The position numbers and the translations under genes are program-made. A DNA stretch of 64,000 nt from Pollutimonas sp035515055 (GTDB taxonomy: Bacteria; Pseudomonadota; Gammaproteobacteria; Burkholderiales; Burkholderiaceae_B), in assembly GCA_035515055.1 (NCBI GenBank), contig DATJBV010000025.1, positions 37,128 to 101,127 of the forward strand. Reading direction: 5' to 3'. The notes beneath the pieces were generated by a model. The model made no database searches. It saw only the letters and a list, made by a program, of their open reading frames with translations, and was not told the DNA's origin. Numbering within the stretch: the first letter of the stretch is position 1; each line of letters begins with the position of its first letter. This document shows, in pieces, positions 14,732 to 23,367 of this stretch.

Positions 14732-16093
14732 ATGAGGGTGACGATTATCGGCAGTGGCTACGTGGGTTTGGTTGCCGGTGCGTGCCTCGCGGACGTGGGC
14801 AACGACGTCTTGTGTCTCGACGTCGATCCGGTAAAGATTGCGTTATTGCAGGCGGGCGGTATATGCATCTACGAGCCCGGCCTTGAAGAAATGGTACGCA
14901 GGAATGTGGACGCGGGGCGTTTGGGGTTTACCACCGACGTGCGCCGCTCCGTGGAATTCGGCCAGTTGCAGTTCATTGCCGTGGGCACGCCGCCGGACGA
15001 AGACGGTTCGGCGGATCTGCAGTACGTCATGAATGCTGCCCGAAATATCGGCCGGTACATGGAAGACTATAAGGTCATCATCGACAAGAGCACCGTTCCG
15101 GTGGGTACGTCGGCCCGTGTCAAGGCCGCCGTTGGGGCGGAATTGGCCCATCGTGGCGTCGCCATGGAATACAGCGTCGTATCGAACCCGGAATTCTTGA
15201 AGGAGGGCGTGGCCATCGACGACTTCATGCGGCCGGACCGCGTGGTAATAGGCTCGGACGACGACAAGGCCATCCAGATCATGCGGGAGCTCTACGCGCC
15301 TTTCCTGCGCCAGCACGATCGCGTGCTCATCATGGATTCGCTCTCGGCTGAACTCACCAAGTACGCCGCCAACGCCATGCTGGCCACCCGCATTTCCTTC
15401 ATGAACGAGTTGGCGCTGCTGTCGGAAAAATTGGGCGCGGACATAGAGTCCGTCCGGCGCGGCATCGGGTCCGACAGCCGTATCGGTTGGCATTTCCTTT
15501 ATCCCGGCTGTGGATACGGCGGTTCATGTTTCCCCAAGGACGTAAGGGCACTGCTTAGATCCGCACTGGAAACGGGCGAAAGCCTGCGCATCCTGACGGC
15601 GGTGGAAGAGGCTAATGAACGGCAAAAATCGGTCCTGGTCGACAAGATAGTCGCGCGCTTCGGCGCCGACTTAAGCGGCCGTAGCTTCGCCTTGTGGGGT
15701 CTTTCCTTCAAGCCGGAGACCGACGATATGCGCGAGGCCCCCAGTTGCATTGTGATCCGGATGCTGTTGGAGCGCGGCGCCAGTCTGGTTGCCTACGATC
15801 CCGCCGCGATAGATTCCGCCAGGCGTCTTTTTGGCGGCGAAGCACGGCTCGAGTATGCGGAGCATCCGATGGCGGCCCTCAGGGATGCGGACGCGCTCGT
15901 GATCATTACTGAATGGAAGGAGTTCAGGAGCCCGGACTTCGAGGCCATCAAGGGCAAGCTCAAGCTGCCCATTATTTTCGACGGCCGGAACATGTTCGAC
16001 CCGGCCAGCCAGGCATTGAGCGGCTTCGAGTATTTCGGAATCGGCCGGCAGACCTGTAACGAAGCCTATATTGCGAGAACGGCAGCATGCTGA
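14732..16093 (+). CDS. ugd: UDP-glucose 6-dehydrogenase
   Basis: A protein of 453 residues from the ATG at 14732 (MRVTIIGSGYVGLV, the usual start); an upstream TTG in frame is unlikely. The NAD-binding motif GSGYVGLVAG lies at the N-terminus, the catalytic Cys is in GCGYGGSCFPKD, and the C-terminal UDP-binding domain has GLSFKPETDDMREAPS. It oxidises UDP-glucose twice to UDP-glucuronate. It is the first gene of the plus-strand sugar operon and overlaps wlbA by 7 bases. The wlb pathway needs UDP-GlcNAc 6-oxidation, usually done by a WbpA/WecC-type enzyme. This protein looks like the ordinary UDP-glucose type, so its substrate in this operon is open. Confidence 0.92.
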   Translation: MRVTIIGSGYVGLVAGACLADVGNDVLCLDVDPVKIALLQAGGICIYEPGLEEMVRRNVDAGRLGFTTDVRRSVEFGQLQFIAVGTPPDEDGSADLQYVMNAARNIGRYMEDYKVIIDKSTVPVGTSARVKAAVGAELAHRGVAMEYSVVSNPEFLKEGVAIDDFMRPDRVVIGSDDDKAIQIMRELYAPFLRQHDRVLIMDSLSAELTKYAANAMLATRISFMNELALLSEKLGADIESVRRGIGSDSRIGWHFLYPGCGYGGSCFPKDVRALLRSALETGESLRILTAVEEANERQKSVLVDKIVARFGADLSGRSFALWGLSFKPETDDMREAPSCIVIRMLLERGASLVAYDPAAIDSARRLFGGEARLEYAEHPMAALRDADALVIITEWKEFRSPDFEAIKGKLKLPIIFDGRNMFDPASQALSGFEYFGIGRQTCNEAYIARTAAC

Positions 16094-17145
16094 AAATTGC
16101 ACTCGTCGGCTGTGGCCGGATATCGAAACGCCATGCGGAGCTTCTGGGAAACGGGCAAGTGGAAGGAGCGCAGCTGGCCGCCGTTTGCGACATTATCGAA
16201 GAGCGCGCGGCCGGCATCGCCGAGCATTTCAATGTGCCGGGCTTTACGGACATGCATCGGATGATGCGGGATGTCGACGTGGACGTGGTTGCCGTGCTGA
16301 CTGAGAGCGGTCACCATGCCGCTCATGTTAAGGAACTCGCCGCGTACGGCAAGCACATCATCGTGGAAAAACCCATGGCGCTTACGCTGGATGACGCCGA
16401 CGACATGATACGGGCCTGTGAGCGCGCCAGGGTCAAGCTTTTCGTCGTCAAACAGAACCGGTTCAATGTGCCCGTCGTAAAGTTGCGCGAGGCGCTGGAG
16501 CGCGGCAGGTTCGGAAAACTCGTGCTCGGGACGGTAAGGGTGCGCTGGTGCCGGACGCAGGCGTATTACGACCAGGATGCGTGGCGCGGGACATGGGCGC
16601 TGGATGGCGGCGTACTGACGAACCAGGCCAGTCATCACGTCGATCTGCTGGAGTGGATGATGGGTGAAGTCGATAGCGTCCTTGCGTTGAGCAGCACAGC
16701 CCTGGTCAACATAGAGGCTGAAGACACGGCGGTGGTGATCCTGCGGTTCCGCAATGGCGCCCTGGGTTGTATCGAAGCCACGACCGCGGTGAGGCCCAAA
16801 GATCTGGAGGGCTCGATTTCCATACTCGGCGAAAAGGGATCCGTGGAAATCGGGGGGTTCGCCGTGAATGAGATGAAGGTTTGGAATTTTACTGAAGCGG
16901 AAGCCGACGATGCCGGCGTCATGCAACAGTATTCTGTCAATCCGCCCAGCGTGTATGGTTTCGGGCACCAAGCCTATTACAACCATATGGTGGATTGCAT
17001 CGTCAACAACAAGAGGCATTTAGTTGACGGGATGGAGGGGCGCAAAAGCCTCGAATTGATCAATGCCATATACGAGTCGATCGAGACGGGCCGCGAAGTG
17101 AAGTTGCATTTCCGGCCAAAATATTCCCGTCTGGGCGGGCACTAA
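16087..17145 (+). CDS. wlbA: UDP-GlcNAcA 3-dehydrogenase, WlbA/WbpB-type (Gfo/Idh/MocA family)
   Basis: A protein of 352 residues with the Rossmann motif ALVGCGRISKRH, the Gfo/Idh/MocA VEKPMALT motif (Lys binds the substrate/nicotinamide site) and GGVLTNQASHHVDLLEWM with the catalytic His pair. In the Bordetella/Pseudomonas pathway WlbA/WbpB oxidises the 3-hydroxyl of UDP-N-acetylglucosaminuronate, making the 3-keto intermediate for transamination. The gene overlaps the end of ugd by 7 bases and the start of wlbB by one base (TAATG). The order A-B-C matches the Bordetella wlb (bpl) operon, which supports the assignment. Confidence 0.88.
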   Translation: MLKIALVGCGRISKRHAELLGNGQVEGAQLAAVCDIIEERAAGIAEHFNVPGFTDMHRMMRDVDVDVVAVLTESGHHAAHVKELAAYGKHIIVEKPMALTLDDADDMIRACERARVKLFVVKQNRFNVPVVKLREALERGRFGKLVLGTVRVRWCRTQAYYDQDAWRGTWALDGGVLTNQASHHVDLLEWMMGEVDSVLALSSTALVNIEAEDTAVVILRFRNGALGCIEATTAVRPKDLEGSISILGEKGSVEIGGFAVNEMKVWNFTEAEADDAGVMQQYSVNPPSVYGFGHQAYYNHMVDCIVNNKRHLVDGMEGRKSLELINAIYESIETGREVKLHFRPKYSRLGGH

Positions 17146-17606
17146 TGGGCGCTCCGCATATCAAGTCCGTATCGATCAGGGACATTAGCTACGGTGAGCG
17201 TGTGACGGTCGTCGAGCCCGTCAATCTCTACGGCTGTGCGCTGGGAGACGATGTCTTCGTGGGGCCATTCGTCGAGATCCAGAAGGGCGTGCGCGTCGGC
17301 GATCGCACCCGCATCCAGTCCCATGCATTCGTCTGCGAACTTGTCGATATAGGTTCCGATTGTTTTATATCGCACGGGGCCAGCTTCGTGAACGACGCAT
17401 TCCGCGGCGGTGGTCCGGCGCGTGGGAATAAGGCGTTATGGGCGGCGACCTATGTGGGCGACAGAGTTTCCATCGGGACCAACGCCACTATTCTTCCGGT
17501 GTCGATTTGCAGCGATGTCGTTGTTGGCGCAGGGGCCGTAGTAACGAAAGACATTACCGAGCCTGGCGTTTATGCAGGTAACCCGGCTCGAAAAATTGGG
17601 GGGTGA
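17145..17606 (+). CDS. wlbB: UDP-3-amino-sugar N-acetyltransferase, WlbB/WbpD-type (left-handed beta-helix)
   Basis: A protein of 153 residues made of imperfect hexapeptide repeats typical of trimeric LbH acetyltransferases (GDDVFVGPFVEI, VGDRVSIGTNATI, VVGAGAVVTKDI) and ending in the common PARKIGG tail. In the wlb pathway it acetylates the 3-amino group of UDP-2-acetamido-3-amino-glucuronate with acetyl-CoA. The start codon overlaps the wlbA stop, and the gene runs directly into wlbC. It is somewhat shorter than WbpD of Pseudomonas, but the motifs are complete. Confidence 0.87.
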   Translation: MGAPHIKSVSIRDISYGERVTVVEPVNLYGCALGDDVFVGPFVEIQKGVRVGDRTRIQSHAFVCELVDIGSDCFISHGASFVNDAFRGGGPARGNKALWAATYVGDRVSIGTNATILPVSICSDVVVGAGAVVTKDITEPGVYAGNPARKIGG

Positions 17607-17608
17607 AG

Positions 17609-18751
17609 ATGGTCAAGTTCCTGGATCTGTATGCTCAATATAAAAGCATCCAGTCAGAAGTGGATGACGCAATGCGCCGCGTCATTGCCGCATCGGCTTA
17701 TATTGGCGGCGAACCGGTGGCGACGTTCGAGAGCGACTTTGCGCTTTTTCAGGACGCGGCGCACTGTGTCGCCGTGGCCAACGGCACAGACGCCCTCGAG
17801 ATCATTTTGGAGGCTTTCGCGTTTCCGCCCGGTTCGGAAGTCATTGTGCCCGCCAACACATTCATCGCCAGCGCCGAGGCGGTCACGCGCTGCGGCTATA
17901 AAGTCGTCTTCGCCGATGTCGACGCCCAAAGCTACACCTTGGATTTGGCCGATGTTCGGCGTCGGCTGACGTCGCGAACAGCCGCCATCATTGCGGTTCA
18001 TTTATATGGTCACCCTTGCGATATGGATGCGCTGATGGCGCTAGCGCGGGAGTGGGACTTGCGCATCATCGAAGACTGCGCTCAGGCCCATGGCGCGGCA
18101 TACAAGGGGCGGCGCGTAGGCGCCATTGGCCATGCGGGAAGCTTCAGCTTTTATCCGGGCAAGAACCTGGGTGCCTATGGAGACGCCGGCTGCATCACCA
18201 CCGATGATGCAATCCTGGCGCAGAAGTGCCGCATGATCGCCAATCACGGCCGTATCGATAAATATGATCATCGATTCGAAGGCCGAAACAGCCGACTTGA
18301 TGGTTTGCAGGCGGCCGTCCTTTCCGTCAAGCTCAAGTATCTAGAGGAATGGGTTGCGCACCGCAATCGCGTTGCCGCGATTTATGCGGCGGAACTTCAG
18401 GGTATCGACGATCTGGTTCTGCCTATCGTAGCGAAGGGCTGCATGCATGCATTCCATTTGTTCGTGCTGCGCACACCGTACCGCGATGCCCTGGCGGCGT
18501 TCTTGCGCGACAGGAACATTCAGACCGGGGTGCATTATCCGATTGCGCTTCCGAAGCTGGAGGCATACCGGTATTTGGGAGAGGCGGACATGAGCATGTT
18601 CGCGAGCCATGCGGATGGGCAGGTGCTAAGTTTGCCGGTTGGCGAGCATCTGGATGACGCCGATGTGGCGAAGGTGGTCGAGGCGATCAAGGACTTCTGT
18701 GCCCAAGAAGGGCTGATAGGGCGGAGATATTCGACGCCTTTGAGTGCCTGA
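17609..18751 (+). CDS. wlbC: UDP-3-keto-GlcNAcA aminotransferase, WlbC/WbpE-type (DegT family)
   Basis: A protein of 380 residues from the ATG at 17609 behind a G-rich Shine-Dalgarno (a GTG two codons upstream overlaps wlbB and is the alternative). It has the DegT/DnrJ/EryC1/StrS fold: ANGTDALEI for phosphate binding, EDCAQAHGA, and the PLP Lys in FYPGKNLGAYGD. It transfers an amino group from glutamate to C3 of the keto sugar made by WlbA. In other species WlbA and WlbC work coupled, recycling NAD with 2-oxoglutarate. It is the last gene of the plus-strand sugar operon. No gene for the following 2-epimerase (WlbD/WbpI) is present nearby. Confidence 0.87.
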   Translation: MVKFLDLYAQYKSIQSEVDDAMRRVIAASAYIGGEPVATFESDFALFQDAAHCVAVANGTDALEIILEAFAFPPGSEVIVPANTFIASAEAVTRCGYKVVFADVDAQSYTLDLADVRRRLTSRTAAIIAVHLYGHPCDMDALMALAREWDLRIIEDCAQAHGAAYKGRRVGAIGHAGSFSFYPGKNLGAYGDAGCITTDDAILAQKCRMIANHGRIDKYDHRFEGRNSRLDGLQAAVLSVKLKYLEEWVAHRNRVAAIYAAELQGIDDLVLPIVAKGCMHAFHLFVLRTPYRDALAAFLRDRNIQTGVHYPIALPKLEAYRYLGEADMSMFASHADGQVLSLPVGEHLDDADVAKVVEAIKDFCAQEGLIGRRYSTPLSA

Positions 18752-18787
18752 CGCCCAATAGGCCAGGCAGGCTGGCCGTATTGGGCG
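18752..18787. terminator. Long hairpin between convergent wlbC and asnB-like genes
   Basis: CGCCCAATA (18752-18760) pairs with TATTGGGCG (18779-18787), and inner GGCCA pairs with TGGCC, with one bulged base. It begins one base after the wlbC stop codon. There is no clear T-tract, so termination efficiency is uncertain. Confidence 0.55.
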
Positions 18788-18860
18788 AGCGCATGCCGCC
18801 CACCCGCGACGTTTTAATTGAAAATACGCGTGAAATAAGCTCGAACGTCCTGCAGCACTT

Positions 18861-20750
18861 CTAGCTCAGCTCCGACTGCTCATACCACCGCAGGAAGTTG
18901 ATCCAGCGCCAGACCTGCGCCGTGTATGGCTTCTTTCCGGACACAACCGAATCAAAGTGCTCGAGTAGGGCAGGCGCGTTTAGAAATGGGACTTGATGGC
19001 TCGTCTGCAGCCAGAGGCGTACCGTAGCCGAGATTTCCATAAGCCATGAATGTTCTGGCGTTTCGAATCCGATTTTGTCTTTTCGGTCGAGCAGTTCGTC
19101 GGGCACGATGCCACGCAGTGCGGCGCGGAAGATGCTCTTGGTTTCTCCATTATCCGAGATGAGATAGTGTTCCGGCAATCCAAGCAACATTCTCGCCAAG
19201 GGTAGCGTCAGGAAGGGCACGCGGCTTTCGACGGAGAACTGCATGGAGTTTCTATCGCCTTCGCGCAAGTAGCCGGGCAAACGGCGATTATGGAGTCCGC
19301 TGATCAACCGCTCCACCACGCGGCGTCCCTTGGCGGCCTTGTGCTTGCTTTCTCGCACGAACACCATGTTCACTCCGGCGTCGGATAGCGCTTTCACGTT
19401 CAGCCATGCAGGGGTGAAGCTGCGGCCGGCAGCGGTGCTCGCCAGCCCGAACATGCGGTCGGGCAGGGCGACGGCAGCCAAGTATTGCCATGCCTGTCCA
19501 TAGCTGCGCCCGGGCCAGCGGCCCCAATTCCGGGCAAAGCGCTCGGCGCCGGATATATTGCCGCATTCCAGCATGCTAAGCATGCGATGGCCCGGATAGC
19601 CGGCGTAGCCGGCCAGCAATTCGTCGGCGCCCTGGCCATCGAGCGTGACGGTGATGCCGCTTTCTCTGGCTAGCTGGAATACCCGGTATTGTGCGTAGGC
19701 GCTTGAACCCGCGAAAGGTTCGCCCTGCAGTGCGATCAAATGATCCAGATCGCGTGCAAGCTCGTGCCCCGTCGCGCTGATTTTATGGACACGCGCGCCT
19801 ACGAACTGATTCACGCGATCTATCCAAACTTCCTCGGAACGATCATGGCCGGCGGCGATATAGCTGAACGTGTCGATGGGCTGGTGGGGTTCCAGGTAAC
19901 GCATGGCGCAAACGATGGCGGAAGAGTCCACCCCCCCGGACAGTGCGGCGCCCAGGGGCACGTCGCTACGTAGTTGCAGGCGTACGTTGTCAAGAAATTG
20001 CGCGCGCACGGCCTCCGCGGCTTGGTCGAAGCTCAGATGCGAGCGCTGGCTGACGTCGGCTTCCCACCATGCCGTCTGGATGCCCTTGCCGGATTCGGCA
20101 AGGTGAATCTCCATCCAGTGCCCGGGCATGAGCTGCTGTATGCCCTCAATAAAGGTGTCCTGGCGATTATCGTAGTCTCCGTGAACCAGATAGTCGTAGC
20201 AGCGCTGCCAATTGGCTCTTGATGTTCCATCACGCAGCCTCAACAGCGCGGGAGGTTCGGAGGCGAAGAGGAAATGGTCATGCGATTGCTGAAAGTAGAG
20301 AGGCTTGATGCCGAAGGCGTCTCGCGCGCAACTGATCGTCTTGCGCTTTGCGTCATACACCACGAAGGCAAACATTCCTTCCAGTTTTTGAAGGCAATTT
20401 TGCCTCCATTGCTGCCATGCGGCGAGAAGAACCTCGGTGTCGCTGCTGGAATGGAATCGGTGCCCGAGCGCGCCCAGTTCCTGCTTCAGCTCGCGATAGT
20501 TGTAGATCATCCCATTGAAGACAATATGGAAACGTCCCCCGGTGGACTTCATGGGTTGACGGCCCGCGGGGCTCAGGTCGATGACCGATAGCCGGGCGTG
20601 GCCCAATGCAAGTTGCCCATTGCATGCGTCGAAATACTGGACGGCCTGATGATCGGGACCCCGTTGTTGCAATTTGTTCAAGGACAATGCCAATCTTGCC
20701 TGTAAATCCCTCGGCGGGTTCAACCACCAGCCGCCCGTAATGCCGCACAT
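18861..20750 (-). CDS. Asparagine synthetase-like glutamine amidotransferase of the polysaccharide locus
   Basis: A protein of 629 residues. The N-terminal class II glutaminase domain begins MCGITGG with the nucleophilic Cys2. The C-terminal synthetase domain has the PP-loop ALSGGVDSSAI (near residue 270). The motifs of a working AsnB are there. Its position as the last gene of a surface-polysaccharide operon suggests that it amidates a sugar rather than free aspartate: AsnB homologues in O-antigen loci (for example P. aeruginosa WbpS) are linked to uronamides, and the wlb genes nearby make a diacetamido uronic acid. AAAGGAG lies 8 bases before the ATG. True asparagine synthesis cannot be excluded from sequence alone. 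Confidence 0.85.
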   Translation of the reverse strand: MCGITGGWWLNPPRDLQARLALSLNKLQQRGPDHQAVQYFDACNGQLALGHARLSVIDLSPAGRQPMKSTGGRFHIVFNGMIYNYRELKQELGALGHRFHSSSDTEVLLAAWQQWRQNCLQKLEGMFAFVVYDAKRKTISCARDAFGIKPLYFQQSHDHFLFASEPPALLRLRDGTSRANWQRCYDYLVHGDYDNRQDTFIEGIQQLMPGHWMEIHLAESGKGIQTAWWEADVSQRSHLSFDQAAEAVRAQFLDNVRLQLRSDVPLGAALSGGVDSSAIVCAMRYLEPHQPIDTFSYIAAGHDRSEEVWIDRVNQFVGARVHKISATGHELARDLDHLIALQGEPFAGSSAYAQYRVFQLARESGITVTLDGQGADELLAGYAGYPGHRMLSMLECGNISGAERFARNWGRWPGRSYGQAWQYLAAVALPDRMFGLASTAAGRSFTPAWLNVKALSDAGVNMVFVRESKHKAAKGRRVVERLISGLHNRRLPGYLREGDRNSMQFSVESRVPFLTLPLARMLLGLPEHYLISDNGETKSIFRAALRGIVPDELLDRKDKIGFETPEHSWLMEISATVRLWLQTSHQVPFLNAPALLEHFDSVVSGKKPYTAQVWRWINFLRWYEQSELS

Positions 20751-20797
20751 ACTTGGACTCCTTTGATATTGCTTGCCTGAAATGCCGGGACTGTTCT

Positions 20798-22129
20798 TTA
20801 TTTACCCGCCGCCTTGGCCGCGACCGCAGTGTCAACGTCGCGCAGCGGCAGGGAAAAACTGTCGCTGTGCGGATGCTTGCTCGCCCAGATGATCACCGCA
20901 AAATAGATACCGAACAGCACGACTTCGTGCGACACGAAGGCCCACAATAGAAAGCCGATGCTTTGTCCCGCACAAGACAGCAGGACGGCCGTCAGCGTCA
21001 AAAAGTAGGTAATCTGCCAGCCAACGCCTTTGGTCACGTTGTGGTTCAGGTTTAGCACCACGCTTAATGGGCTGACCATGAAGCGCACGCCCGCCGCAAT
21101 GGAAAGCGGCCCCGCGAACTCGCCGGCCATTTGCCAGTCCTTTCCAAAAACAAAAGAGAAAATCTCCACGCCGTACAGCGTGAACAGAAGGCAGAACGGG
21201 ACGGTGACGCCGCCAAGCAATAGGAAAATGCGGACAATGTAGCCCCGTAGCGAGGATGGCTTGGCATGATCGAGCTGGGTGATTTTTTGGTATAAAACTT
21301 CCGATACGGCGCTCGAGATCAGGAATAAAGGCAGGGACAGCACCTTGATAGTGAAGCCGAACAGGCCGGTTATCGATGCCGAGAAGAAGCTGGCTATGAC
21401 GAACAAAGGCACCTGGGATGCACTACTGTCGAACAAGGCGCCCCAAAGGGCGAATAGCGGGAATCGCTTGTACTTCTTGGCGTTTTCCTTGATGGCGGCA
21501 ACGGAGACGAAGGGTCCTGACGCCTTGATCGATTCCTGGTTCATTTTGACCAAGGCGGAAAGGCTTAGCACGTGCCCCAGGACGTGGCCCGCAACCAAGC
21601 TGATCGACCCACCAGGACCGTAGCCAAGAGCGCACTGGCTCGCGCCGGTGCTGAAGCCATGGATGGCCCGTGTAATGGACAACTGCCGGAATTTCTTTCC
21701 CCGGTTGTTCCAATAGATCATGATCTGCGTGCCTGTCGTCAGGGCAACACTAAGCGGCAATAAGTGTAGCCATTTGCCGGCGAGCGGCGTGTGCGCCATC
21801 TCGTGTATTTCAGTCGCGAAAAAGTATATGCCGCCTTGCAGCAGGCCGCATACTCCCAGGGTTATCGCAGATGACAGCACAACAATGTTGAACGCATCGT
21901 TGTCGTCCGTGGGTAGCATGATCGCCGTTTCGTACCGGGCTGCCGCAATGATGGCCAGGACCGCGTTCAGCGCTGTGAACACGGCCAAGACCCCAAAGTC
22001 GGCTGGCGTAAAGATCCGGGTAAGAATCGGGCTGACGGCAACCGTGAATACCTGCGCAGCGATTGTGCCGGTCATCAGGGTGACGACGTTCTTGAAGAAC
22101 TCGCCTTTGAAGCTGAACTTTCTACGCAT
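20798..22129 (-). CDS. wzx: Polysaccharide repeat-unit flippase, Wzx-like
   Basis: A protein of 443 residues from the ATG at 22129, with about 12 hydrophobic helices and the family's N-terminal pattern of a gap followed by ILTRIFTPADFGVLAVF. It belongs to the polysaccharide-transport branch of the MOP/MATE superfamily and should flip undecaprenyl-linked repeat units to the periplasmic face. The start overlaps the 3' end of the aminotransferase gene by 8 bases (translational coupling); the longer open frame inside that gene is not supported. Sequence identity across Wzx proteins is low, so the call rests on topology, the N-terminal motif and context. Confidence 0.85.
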   Translation of the reverse strand: MRRKFSFKGEFFKNVVTLMTGTIAAQVFTVAVSPILTRIFTPADFGVLAVFTALNAVLAIIAAARYETAIMLPTDDNDAFNIVVLSSAITLGVCGLLQGGIYFFATEIHEMAHTPLAGKWLHLLPLSVALTTGTQIMIYWNNRGKKFRQLSITRAIHGFSTGASQCALGYGPGGSISLVAGHVLGHVLSLSALVKMNQESIKASGPFVSVAAIKENAKKYKRFPLFALWGALFDSSASQVPLFVIASFFSASITGLFGFTIKVLSLPLFLISSAVSEVLYQKITQLDHAKPSSLRGYIVRIFLLLGGVTVPFCLLFTLYGVEIFSFVFGKDWQMAGEFAGPLSIAAGVRFMVSPLSVVLNLNHNVTKGVGWQITYFLTLTAVLLSCAGQSIGFLLWAFVSHEVVLFGIYFAVIIWASKHPHSDSFSLPLRDVDTAVAAKAAGK

Positions 22130-23336
22130 ATGCTGGTTTAGTCGCCTCGAATGGCAGGACCTTGCTCGCCGCAAGCCGCATGACTTGCGCCAATACGTCG
22201 CAGGTTCGAGCCAGTTCATCGTCGGTTAACGTGGGGTGGACCAAAAACATCAATGCGGTCTCGCCAAGTTCCTGGGCAACCGGCAAGCGCTGCCGCGGGC
22301 GCCAGTTGGTGCCGTCGAATGCATGTTCCAGATAGACTTCGGGGCATGAGCCGGTGTAGCAAGGCACGCCGCGCGCATTGATCTCTTCCAGGATGCGGTC
22401 GCGATCCCAGTCGGGTTTCAAGGAATCGCTTTCGACAAACACGTAACACTTGTACGCGGCATGTGAAATGGTGGGGGGAAGCGCAGGGACCCGCAGGCCG
22501 GCCAACTTCGCGGCGGTCGACCAAATGCGTTGCGCCGCCTCCAGGCGTGCAGCATGCCATTCCCGCATCCGGCGCAATTGAATGCGGCCGACGACGGCTT
22601 GCGCTTCCATCATGCGCCAGTTGGATCCGAAACTTTCGTGCAGCCAGCGGAAACCCGCTGGGTGAGTGCGCTCGTAGACGGCGTTCCAGCTTTTCCCATG
22701 GTCCTTCAGCGACCACATCTGCGACCAGAGCGCATAGTCGTTCGTCGTGGCCATGCCGCCTTCGCCGATGGTGCTGATGATTTTGTCCTGGCAGAATGAC
22801 CAGGCGCCGATATGGCCTATTGAACCGACCGAACGTCCCTTGTAAGTGGCGCCGTGGGCCTGGGCGCAATCTTCCACGACCCACAAACCGTGTTCGGCCG
22901 CAAGCGACATGATGGGATCCATGTCGCATGGCCAGCCGGCCAGATGCACGCAGATGACGGCGCGTGTCCTGGAGGTGAGTACGGCGCGTATGGTGTCGGC
23001 CGTGATGTTCTGGGAATTGCGGTCAACCTCTGCGAATACCGGAATCGCGCCGCAGTTCACTATGCACGATACCGATGCCAGGAAACTGCGGGGCGTGACG
23101 ATGACTTCATCGCCAGGGCCTATTGCCAGCGCTTTCAGCGCAACGTCCAACGCCAATGTACCGTTGCCCAGCGCGACGGCATGGTCGCAACCGGTCCATG
23201 CGGCAAACTCCTTTTCGAACATCCGGCATTCCTGTCCCGTCCAGTAGTTCACCTTATTCGACAGTATGACGTCGCGGACCGCGTCGGCCTCTTCTTGCGT
23301 ATACGACGGCCAGGGAGAAAAAGAAGTGTTGAGCAT
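22122..23336 (-). CDS. DegT/DnrJ/EryC1/StrS-family sugar aminotransferase
   Basis: A protein of 404 residues with ALGNGTLALDVAL (phosphate binding), VVEDCAQAHGATYKG and the PLP Lys in SFCQDKIISTIGEGG. This is the second DegT enzyme of the locus and is clearly different from WlbC. The SFCQDKIIS active-site form is found in enzymes making amino-deoxy sugars from 4-keto nucleotides. Together with the WbpM-type dehydratase it could make a 4-amino-4,6-dideoxy sugar; that pairing is an inference. It lies between the fusion glycosyltransferase and wzx in the minus-strand operon and overlaps wzx by 8 bases. Confidence 0.85.
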   Translation of the reverse strand: MLNTSFSPWPSYTQEEADAVRDVILSNKVNYWTGQECRMFEKEFAAWTGCDHAVALGNGTLALDVALKALAIGPGDEVIVTPRSFLASVSCIVNCGAIPVFAEVDRNSQNITADTIRAVLTSRTRAVICVHLAGWPCDMDPIMSLAAEHGLWVVEDCAQAHGATYKGRSVGSIGHIGAWSFCQDKIISTIGEGGMATTNDYALWSQMWSLKDHGKSWNAVYERTHPAGFRWLHESFGSNWRMMEAQAVVGRIQLRRMREWHAARLEAAQRIWSTAAKLAGLRVPALPPTISHAAYKCYVFVESDSLKPDWDRDRILEEINARGVPCYTGSCPEVYLEHAFDGTNWRPRQRLPVAQELGETALMFLVHPTLTDDELARTCDVLAQVMRLAASKVLPFEATKPAYA

Positions 23337-23367
23337 ATCTGCGCCTCGTTGGGGTTGGGGTTAAGGG

